64,000 nt of DNA from Hippasteria phrygiana (lineage: Eukaryota; Echinodermata; Asteroidea; Valvatida; Goniasteridae). A program made the translations under genes and the position numbers. The notes below the pieces were generated by a model. It was not told the DNA's origin, did no database searches, and saw only the letters and a list, made by a program, of their open reading frames with translations. The stretch covers positions 372,001 through 436,000 of the forward strand of contig JAZGUH010000140.1 of NCBI GenBank assembly GCA_037893225.1, written 5' to 3'. Of this stretch, positions 34,701-46,700 are shown one piece after another; positions within the stretch are counted from its first letter, which is position 1; each line of letters opens with the position of its first letter.

Positions 34701-37700
34701 AACAAGGCTGTCGGGTACTGCCAAGGGTTCAACGTCCTCGCTGCCCTGATTCTAGAGGTTATGGAGCGGGTGGAGGATGATGCGTTAAAGGTAGAACATT
34801 ACAGTGCCAGTAAGGGATCATTTCATATTGTCTGAGTGGTATAAATTGCGGTACCAGTGTTAATGCTCAGCTGAGATGATGAGCTTGTTCTGTACAGGTC
34901 AGTGCATACAGACAGTTTTGTCACAGCAATATTTATGAGGAGTGTGTGTGGTCCACTGGGGACCAGTGCTTTACAAAGAATTCAATTGTGGATCACTAAT
35001 CCCTGGACTCTCTGGCTAATCTGCAGTGGACAATAGAGGATTAAAATGTTCCAAGCCAGAGCCAATAATAATAATAAACATTCGTTGCAGTAATGCAAGA
35101 CCTTAACTAATAAGGTTCTTTGTCCATGCTCTGGCCCATGCCTATTCAGCATTTAATGACTGTTGCAAACGGAAACCTTTTGACAAGCTGACTGCTATAG
35201 GGTACCGAAGTGATGACGTCAATCAATGCAATGTTTGGAACCAGAATACATTCTAAACTGCATGTGTTTGGAACCAGTTGCCGCGGCAACTGACGTCAAA
35301 CTTTGGTACTCTATAGTGGTGGTTTGAAAAAGACCACTTGATGGCTATAGATCTCTCTCATAGCACGCCATCTTCGTAGGAAAATTTCAACTGCGTGTTC
35401 AACGCCATCAGGTGCGTGTGTACGTGCACTGTATATATCTCCGAGGACTAGAGAAGAAGGGAAACACAAAGAAACCTTTCAGTCCTCGAACGTAGAGTCT
35501 TTTGTTGAAATCGGTCCTCGAACGTAAGGATACGTGCTTAGTCTATGGGGGTTGGTTATATTAAAGGAACAATAGGAAACACAAAGCATTGTCCTCGGAC
35601 GTATTGGGGAAGTACGACTGTGTGCGTGCATTGTGCAAAATATTCTAAACACACGCGCATGTTGCTCGAAATTTCTTCGAAATACGGCACAGCCAATGCA
35701 CGTCACAAAAATTTGACGCCCAAAATGACGATGCACGTGGCAATCTGTAGGAAGTGACGTCATTTAAGAGAGACCTATAGGGTACCGAAGTCTGACGTCA
35801 GTTGGCACGACAACTGGCTCCAAACAAATGGAGATTTTGACTGTTCCTTTGTTAACAGCCAGTCATGCAAACACATTGACACAGAATAACAAAAGTATTC
35901 TGGTCCCAAACATTGCATTGACGTCATCAATCCATTGTTCGGTTATTGTGGTTGTTACTCTTGTGTGCATTTCGCTTGACTGCACAATCCCGTCTGGCAT
36001 ACTGGCGCCTCATTATAACAACTACACACAAGGGGTTAAGGGTTCCAAGCTGCAGTTTTGGCATCATGATTATTTAGTTATTTAAGCCGGCTGGCTTCCC
36101 ATTCATCAGCTAGGTTTGAGGTACAGAATGCGGAGCCACAAAGAATAACAGCGGTACTGTAGTAGATACCCACGTGGACAATATGAAATGTTCCCGAAGG
36201 GATTTTCTCAAATGCCGGAGCATTCCTGTTAGGGACGCTCCTTTTGGGAACAAATGTTTATTTTAGTCTGAGCCTATTAACACGTTGACTGCCAGCCATA
36301 ATTTATAGGGCGCCACCACATTGCCACTGATGATCTTTGCTTTCAAGCTGTCTCTATCGATCACAACCATTCCATACATTGATGTACTCATACTGCCAGC
36401 AGCGTATTTGATCCGTCTTTGGTGATGCCAGAGTATTCAATTATCATAACAATAGCGTTTGGTTCACTACGAGTATACTCGTAGTGGCAGAATCCGGTAC
36501 ACCCGTCACTACGAATATACTCGTAGTTGGCAGTCAACGTGTTAAGGCCAAACATCTGTGATAATATGGGGACTGTTAGTATGATTCTACATTCATAAAT
36601 ACCTAAGACAGTTTACACATTCCTATTGGTCCAGAGCCCGTCTCGTGGGTGGTTTTAAACAGCCAATAAAAAACCAGCCGGTTTTAAACACTTTTTCCGC
36701 AGGCACACGAAATTTAGACTCCTATGAAATCTGGTTACTTTTATTAGTTGAACACTCGTACGACCAGTCACTCTCCCAATTACGCAAGCACAATACTACC
36801 ATTGCGTCCGTATTTGGAGTCCATAATTTCACACTACACCAGCACTGTTACGTTCTGCGCCACATCACGCCACATGTCATGCGCGTGTCAGTATACAAAT
36901 AATGAATGTTTATGAGTGCGATGGTAAGAATAATTTCATGAGGTGACAGATTGAATGTTCCATTCCACGAGGCGAAGCCAAGTGGAATGGGACATTCCAT
37001 CTGTCACCGAATGAAATTATTCTTACCATTGCACAAATGTGAAACATTCATTATTTGTTTTGTACAACGCCTGAATAAATCAGACAAATTGCATGCATGG
37101 ATTTCTTTGTGTAAGTTACAACGTGGCGTTTACCTTCTCAGTCCCGCATAAAACCGCGACAAAAAATTGTCGAGTTCCGAATCAGTTAAAGCTTCAATTG
37201 TTGTTCCTGCGTGTCTTGCAAATTCATCTAATCGTTTCACTGCATATTTGATTTGTCTCTTTGTATTTGGAGCGTCAGCATCGCCTAGAGCTCCAATATT
37301 TCGTCGTCTGTTAGGAGAACCATGGGAGAACAAACCGCGGCAGTTGTGTGAATGACAGCCCTGTTGTAGCGCCACTAATAGTGACCGTGAAATTAGGGAA
37401 GTTCTTTTGGTTCTATCAATGCGCGCGCACCGTTTGATAGAACCATGTGATAGAACGTTTTGGGCAGTGCAGGTTCGCGTCGTGTGATGGGTCGAATAAT
37501 TCAATGCACGTGATCGACGATCCACCAATCGGATGGCTGGGATTTATTCAGGTGTTGTATAATATTCTATAGCACTGAGTCTCTCTGTCTTTGATGATAG
37601 TATACAAATAATGAATGTTTATGAGTGCGATGGTAAGAATAATTTTATGAGGTGACAGATTGAATGTTCCATTCCACGAGGCGAAGCCGAGTGGAATGGG

Positions 37701-40700
37701 ACATTACATCTGTCACCGAATGAAATTATTCTTACCATTGCACGAATGTGAAACATTCATTATTTGTTTTATACAACGCCTGAATAAATCCGACAGATTG
37801 CGTGCATGGATTTCTTGGTGTAACGTTACAACGTGCCGTTTACCTTCTCAGTCCTGCGTAAAACCGCGACAAAAAATTGTCGAGTTCCGAATCAGTTAAA
37901 CCTTCAATTGTTGTTCCTGCGTGTCTTGCAAATTCATCTAATCGTTTCACTGCATATTTGATTTGTCTCTTTGTATTTGGAGGTCAGCATCGCCTGCGAG
38001 CTCCAATATTTCGTCGTCTGTTAGGAGAACAAACCGCGGCAGTTCGAGAAACTCGGCCCCAATGTTGTGTGAATGACAAGCCCTGTTGTAGCGCCACCAT
38101 AGTGACCGCGAAATTAGGGAAGTTCTTTTGGTTCTATCAATGCGCGCGCACCGTTTGATAGAACCATGTGATAGAACGTTTTGGGCGGTGCGGGTTCGCG
38201 TCGTGTGATGGGTCGAATAATTCAATGCACGTGATCGACGATCCACCAATCGGATGGCTGGGATTTATTCAGGTGTTGTGTAAAGGGTATTATGACAGCA
38301 GTCAAGATACTTGCAACTACAAAGTACTACTTGTGTGTAAGACAGTTAAAATACTGAGTACTACATGTACATGTGCCTTAAAATTATATTTGGGTCAGTA
38401 AATTGGATGGCTAAGATACATTTCATCATCTCTGAAAACCAGTAGTTAATTCTGTGTTTCTGCCTTAGATGATAACAGGCATTTTTCCTCGAACCCCAGC
38501 AACAAACAGTAGTACTACATATTACTATGTACTTTATTTGTTGTGAAGTACAGGTACATGTACCAAATACTATAAATTACTACAAGCATTGTGCACAAAT
38601 AGCCGAGAGTACTGCAAACTACAGTTTACTACTAGTAGTATCTTGTAGCTTTATGTGAGGTTAGGGTTAATAAAACATACTTTCTGTAATGTACATATGC
38701 ATTTTACATTGTGTTTCAAACAAGTAAGAGAAATGTTCTTTTTATATAATTTTTCACATACATGTAGTTTCTTCCTGATTCTCTTCTCCGTGTAGGTAAT
38801 GATATTCCTGATCGACCACGTTCTACCGGACAGCTACTTTGCCAATAACTTGAGAGCGCTGTCTGTAGACATGGCGGTGTTCCGTGAGCTGCTGCATTTC
38901 AAGCTGCCGGAGCTGGCGCAGCACCTGGACAAGCTGCAGAAGACCACCAATGACGCCTTGCCAGGTATAACTTGCCACTCACGTGGTGCATAGCCTCACC
39001 CCTTAACCCTAACTCCCTACATCATGTTTCCTACATGTAACCTGAAGCCTTCCAATATCCTCCCATTCCAAAATCCTCCAATGTTTGTCACTTGGGACCA
39101 CTGCCTGAATCCTGCAAAATCCTCCAGTGGGTTTTGGATAAACACCCCAGTAACCTCAATCCTCCGAAATCATCCAGCACCAGATTGGGCCTGATGACCT
39201 GCAGGATCTTCAATTTTCCTCCAGAGGCAAAATCCTCTAATGCCCGCAATCCTGCAAAATCCTCCGATGCTTCAACTTCCAAAGACCCTCAATCCTCCAA
39301 ATTCCTTCCTTTAGCAAAGATGATTTTGGAGGATTCGGGAAGGTTAGGGTTACAAAAAAATTGCAATAACCCCCTAAATCCGTGTTGTGTTGTATTTTGA
39401 TGGGTTCAGGACTGAATAGCCTTGGCACCATTACTTGACATGGAGCTATGATGCCGCAATTTGTCTAAGTCCAAAGTCCAAAGTCCAAAGAATGTGCATT
39501 AGGTTTACTGCACAGTGTTGGATTTTGACAGGTGAGGATGCTCCCCAGTAAAAGTGCCAAAGGGGTAAGGATTAACTTTCAAGTGACAAGCACCACTCAC
39601 GCTACACTCTTCTCTGTAGGAAGCTACGAGCCCCCACTGACCAACGTCTTCACCATGCAGTGGTTCCTAACCCTGTTTGCCACCTGTCTTCCCAAGCCCT
39701 TGGTCCTTCGTGTCTGGGACAGCATCTTCCTGGAAGGCTCGGAGATCCTGCTGCGTGTAGCCATGGCCATCTGGGCAAAACTTGGAGAGTGAGTGGGTTC
39801 TTTTTCTAATGAGTATCGCCCAACACAAGGCCATATACAGTACATTGCAATTGAAAGTTAACCTTAAAATGGGAAAATCTTTTCACCTTTTTTCTCATTT
39901 TGGGGAATTCATTTTCATTTCACGAAACGTGAAAAGTTTTCCCAAAAGTGTGAAAAGTTTTTACTCTTTTCACAAAATGGGAAAATATTTTCACGCTCTT
40001 TTCACAAAATGGGAAAAATATTTTCACATCCTTTTCACAAAATGGGGAAATATTTTCACACTCTTTTCACAAAAGTGTGAAAAATGTTCACACTTTTTTC
40101 ACAAAATGGGAAAATAATTTGCATTGGCCCTTCCCCTTTTCTCACTTTTGCGAAAATAATTTTCCCACTTGAATTAGCCCCTCCCCTTTTCTCACTTTTG
40201 CGAAAACTTTTCTCATCTTTGTGAAATGGGAAAATTACGTGTACATGTGCATGTGCATGTACGTAAATGTACAATTTGTTCTCGATGCTTTCACAAAACA
40301 CGTTTGATTATCTCTCAATAAGGAAAGCAGAGGATCGTAAATCTCAAACAGAAGTATAATCTTTCATTTTTGCTGATTTGAAGGAGAGTGCTAACATTAG
40401 TTAGAGCATGGAGGAAGGATAGAAAGACGGCATAAAATTTTAAAGGCAGTCCATTTGAACGCGAACTCGTTTTGTTTACTACATTGTACCTCGTCATTCA
40501 CAAACAATCAAGATCGCATGAAGATTTTCTTTGGCAAAACTTTGAACCTGTAAATGTAGCGCTGTGTGGCCTCATCTTTACGTGTACGGGCGGTGCATCA
40601 GGCCCCAGGCCCAGCGGTGACAATCGTCCCGATCGCGGTGGCATAGTACGGGCGGTACACGGTCACCGCGAGGCCCCATCTTTACGGACGGTGCATCAGG

Positions 40701-43700
40701 CCCCAGGCCCGGGGGTGATCGTCCCGATCGCGGTGGCATATACGGGGCCGGCCGCCGGGGCGGGCCGGCGATACAGTCACTGCACGTCGATTCAACACGT
40801 ACACGCCATTGCTAAACCGTGTACAAATGTATAATGGATTGATTTTTTTTTTTAGGAAAACAATTTTATTGCAAAATAAATTTTAACTATTTTTTAAATA
40901 GTATATTTTTATTTACAAAATATGATTTTTCTATGTTCGAAATACATCGATATTAAAAAAGAAAAAAGCTTTTTACGGAGTACCATTTTTGTAATCATTG
41001 GACGAGGATGTATTTCTTGTCAACCCAAGGGAAATTCCCAAATTTGATGGCGTCGTACGTGGAGATTTATGTTGGTTACATGACAACCAAACCTAGAGTA
41101 TATTGCAAACTCATATTACAATTTTAGGATTTGATACTGTTAAAATGGAGTTCCAAATAATTGTAATAATGCCCGAGTTGACTCGGGTACGAGTTGACCC
41201 GGGTACGAGTTGACCCATTACCGACAAATCCTATCGCCTGATGTGGGACAACCAAAATCAGGCGGCACGGGTTACCAATGGAGAAAGGAAGGGCTACCGT
41301 TTCTTGTCCGTGGCCAAGTTCTATTTTTTTCAAAATCAGGCTCTCATGATCATTTAGGAAGGGTTATGAAACGCATAATAAATTCATGTATTGTTTCTGA
41401 TTTTGTCCAAAACTAACATGAATGCGAAAACCATAAGTCAGCTGAACTCCGAGGCCGCGCCGAGGAGGCCGAGGATGCACATCATGATTGGGCCTGGCCA
41501 GCAGCGCGGCCCATGCCCACATGACGTATTAAAGAGAATTTGTCAAGAAGTACGTACGTGTACAACGATTCGATTTACACATTGCGCCGGGCACGTGGAA
41601 GCAGCGTATTTTGTTGAAGTCTATATACGTATATACATGCATGCAGCGGGCCATGGGCGAACTAAATTCTCACTACGTACAAATATACGTTCCATAGACA
41701 TATTCTAGTCCGTGATGAACTAGTGTATTTTTTGTGTGTGGACTGGTGCTTGAATAGAACGAAATATGGTAAATTAAAGACTAAATGTGAAGTCTATTGC
41801 CAAACAGCTGTTTCCGAATTCGGCAAGAACGAACATGTGCTATAAAGTAGGGGGGCCTACATGTATTCTTGTCAAACTGGATGGAGATTTCATCGGTAAG
41901 AAATATATCTTTGTAGTTGAAATTTTCTCCCCAAAATCACGGAAGCTGCACGGTAGTGATTTTGTTCATCAATGTTAACAAAATTATCGCTCTCGATGTT
42001 CTATCTGCATATGTGGACAGCCGGCTAAAACAGCAAGGCATGCTGACGTGACTGACAAGCTCACACATTTCTTCGCACCGTTTTCGGCAAGTTTTTCGCA
42101 CAGTTTTCGCGAAGTTTTCGCACCATTTTCGCAAATTTATTTTCACACCGGATGCAAAAAACATTTTCGCATCGCGTTCGCAAAATTTTCGCACCGTTTT
42201 CGCACCGTTTTCGCAAAATTTTCGCAAAATTTTCGCTGCGAAATCGCGGTGCGAAAAGTTGCGTGCAAAATGCGAAATGCGAATGCGAATGCGAATTCTT
42301 TTCGCAAATTTTCCCATGCCAATTCGCAGAGTTAAGTTTCAATTGCAACGTACTGTAAGGCAACTTAAGGTGTGGGCTAAAAAAGAAAAGAAAACACAAA
42401 AATAAAATTTTCTCAAGTTCAAAGATAACGTATGGGTTGTTTTGTGAATGTACGACCTGTTAGTACCCCAGCCAGTATCTTTGATATATCTGAAGCAAAG
42501 CAACTGATCGTTTTTTGTTTTTTGTTTGCTCCTCCAGTAATCTGATGGAGGTCAAGAGTGCGGATGAGTTCTACAGCATGATGGGTCTCCTTGGCAATAA
42601 GATGCTGAAGGGAGAGATAATCAATGGAGATGAGCTTATCCAGGTAGGACTGTCCAAAATATACCAAATATTCGATCATCAACTGAATATTTAAATACCG
42701 TTTTGCTGGTTCAAAATATTAAACAAATTATATTGACATACAGATACCACTATGATGCTTTTTTAATAGAAAAGTGACGGCGCTTGGGAGTGTCAAATGC
42801 CGCATTTCTGTCGACGGTAACTTTTCGTGGACGGAGGTTTATTGTTCCCGTCTGTTAAACCGTTGACACTTATAAAATAATTACTGCAAAAATGCAGGCT
42901 TGAGTTTAGTTTCGTGGTATAAGAACATTATACATGTACATATCCGTAATGATCTTGATACAACAGGCGCATGCATAAAAATGTCGATCGGGTGGTCCAT
43001 AATATCGATCGCCGCATGTAAAACACCGGCGTGCTTTGCGTGCAGCTTTTTACTGGCACAGCATGCAGTTGCAGCTGAAATGTGAAAAACGTGATCAGCG
43101 AGTATGAATTTTTTGAATATTCGGTCAAACCCAGAAGAAGTAAAGGCAAAATGGCTAAAAGGTGAATTTTCAGAAGTTTGACCCATCTCAATTGAGGCAG
43201 ATTTTGTATTTGAAAATTTCACAATCCGCGTATCATTTATGCTTGCATGTTGTATGAACTAGGGTTTATGGTAAAAATCTGTTATGTATTTATAACAGAT
43301 TAAATGTATTTTTATCAAATGATGAAGTGATTATAATGCATAATATGGATCAAGTTTATTTTTTAACCAAATTCTTCCCCTAACAGACGATCTACTCCTT
43401 GGCACCGTTCCCCTTCCCCCACCTGAACGAGATCCGGGAGAAATACATGTTCAGCATCACCCCGTTCTCCCCGCTGGGTTCGCTCCCTGAGAAGTCAGAG
43501 GGAGGGGCTAAAGCAGGAGTAGGAGGAGGGAAGGGGGCCGGCCACGGGGGGAGTAAGAAGGAAGGGGGTAAGAGCGACGAGGAAGTGGACATGGACGAGG
43601 ACGAGATCATGCTGACGTGCTTCACGAGTCTCTTCCCGATACCAACTTCGCCGTCCAAGGGCCGCTTGGAAGCAGGTAAAGGTCTCGGGTCGTGTTCACA

Positions 43701-46700
43701 TTGGATTTTTGGGGGTAAAAACTCAGTGAGGCAGTGGTTACTTTTCCCATTTGTAGTCTAGTGTGAACAGCTGTGGAAATTTCCTGTCTGATACAGCACT
43801 TTCTTTTCCTGGTCTACCTCTGCCAAGTAAAACTGGTCAAATTTACTGTAATTAGGGCAAATTTATACTTTGGGCGAACCGTGTTCCTCTAGGTCTTGCA
43901 TGCATTGACAGCCTTTCTTGTTTTTTTCAACTGTCCTGAATTTGATTTTGCAATGAAATTAGGGATGAGAGTTGCTTAAGTCTTGTAACAAATACCCAAA
44001 ATCCATCAAGTGTTTATAGAATTGTGTGCGACTGTCATGGTTTGTGTTCAAATTGTCAAAAATGTGTTCGTCAAACTGCTCTTTTCACTTTAGTAAAATG
44101 GGTCATTCCACCAGGTTGGGACACAGTGTGTTATATGACTATATCATTAAAACCATCATTACATTTAATTCAGTTATTTCATGTGACATCCGTCTTTGGG
44201 TGTGAGATTATCTGAGAAATGTTCAATCATGTAAGTTATATTTTAACAAAAATATGATAAAAAGTGTGTTATTTTGAATGTAAAACAGACGTAACATGAA
44301 CACCGTGTCCAACATTTAAATTGTTGTGTTTTTTCAACACTTTAATAAATAAATATGGGAAATTCATTACGTACAATAATTAAAAGACACACTATGCAAC
44401 AATGAAACACCTTTTTACGGCAGTCAGTGTCCAAACATAGCACAAATAGCAAGAATTTGAAGAATCGGTGCAGACGTAACATGGACACCATGATAGACCA
44501 TGACCATACATATATTTCTGCTGTTGTGCTGCATTTGGATATTGAATATCATAACAAATGTTTTTTGTGTTGCAGTTTGTGTTTTGTAATTAGTATACAG
44601 AGTGAGTTTGCATAATTATTTATATAAATCTTGAAAATGTTACAAAAAGGAAATGTGCATTTTCATGTCACACCATGTCAGTACTAAATGTTACGTCCAG
44701 ACTGCCTTAATGTTTTGTCATTAAATAAATAATTATGCAACTTACTATAATGTACTAACTAAAAGACACTCAATGCTACCAGAAAACACTTTTTGTTATG
44801 GTTGCCAGTGTCCAAATAGCTCAGAAACACCAAGAACAAAAAAAAACATGCATGTGTGGACGTAAAAGTGGACACAGTGTCCATGTTACGTCCACACTCA
44901 AGTCTGTTCTTGCTGTCTCTGCTATATTTGGACACTGACTACCATAAAAAAGGTGTTTTTGTGTTGCATAGTACATCTGTTAATTAGTACACATGGTGAA
45001 TTTCCCATATTGTATTTAAAGTCTTGAAAAAGCACAAAAATTTAAATATGGACGTGTCCATGTTACGTCAAACTGGTTACGTCAAACTGACACATTTTTT
45101 TTCTCATATTTTTTGTGAAATATAATTTACATGATTTAAAACTTTCTAAAATATTGCCCACCCAAAGACTGATGTTACATGAAATAACTGAATCAAATGT
45201 AATAGTACTTTTAAAGATATGGATAAATGTCACACACTGTGTCCCAACCTGGTGGAATGACCCAAATATATGTTTTTACTCCTTCTAGGTTTTATTTTCT
45301 GAGATGACTGCCCCCATTTTCCCCAGATGGCTACCACTAATTGTGTTGACTATTAAAATAAATTTATTAAAAGTGCATAACAGATTGAATTTCCTCTCTT
45401 CCCGCTGCATTTAATACGGTTATTTTTGCAAATATAGAAACCCAATCGCCCTCTAAAAATAAAGTGGGTGGGGATGGTAAACACGTTTTAGTTTTACTTG
45501 GCCTTAAAAAATATTACGAGAAGAACACTTTAAATGTTGAAGGTGATAGAGGCGACCAATCGGTAGTGAGTCTAAACGACATCACCCGCATCAGCCCCGG
45601 CGCCTATGGGGCTAGCACCAGTGAGGACGCGACGGGCCAGCGACTGTCCACTGCCATGCTGGAGAGAATGAACATGGATATCTACGCCCTGAAGAAACAG
45701 TACTGGCGCATACAGCGACGACAGCAGCAGGCGCATGTCATCTATTGCACTGGGAACAAGGAGGAAGATAGAGGTACACAAGTGGGTTTATATACAAAAG
45801 TACGGAGATTGGTCATGAATGGGAAATTCACAGTACGAGTGGTCCTTGTTGAGATAAAGGCCGATACCATAATAGAAGTCTGGCGCAAGATGGCGGCACC
45901 CACTATATTTACGGAAAATGGATCAGTTTAACCTCTTACGGTCGGCTGTTATTAACCCTCCTACTATTATAACTATCACAACCTATCGGAAAACCAAATC
46001 CTCTCCTCTCCCACAGCTTGTGTTTACTCGATATGTTTTGATAGATAGGGTAGTTGGCTCCAATTAGGCACCGAGAGAGGGAGGGTTAATGGAATGCTGG
46101 CGCGCCAGGCTCTCACTGAAAGGGCTGTGCAGCCAAGCGTAAACAGTAAACTACAGGCATCACATTGAATAGAATGTAGTCATATTCATCGCTCTCGGAA
46201 CCCCCCTTTCGTGTGAATGAAAGATTTGTTTGAAAAATCTATTCATTGCACTTATAGTTGAATAATGAATGGATTGAGTACAGGTTGGACTTGTTTTGGT
46301 TTTTAGTTCAAACCCTTTCTTTACGAATGTTGAGTTTACTCGACAAGGAAACCACACACCAGAGTATCCAAACAAATATATTCACCATGTTTCAACGAAC
46401 TGTAGTGCTTGTGTTTTTCGCTGTCCATACATGATCTTTATACCAACAGAAAAGCTTGTTCGGATCTTTCCAATGGTGCTATCAAATTCATTTGTCCCCC
46501 CATTACAATATTTTGAGAAAACTGTATCCGAAGTTTCCCTGTACAGTCATGTGTATGGAGTGCCATTGGTTCATGTGACAAACAACTGTCCTGTTTGATA
46601 AAGTGGGCCAGAAGAGAAAACAGGCATAACTTTGCTATTGTAGCAGGTATGACTTCTATTTTTACACCATATGAAAGAGAAACTTCCATGGAACAAACTT

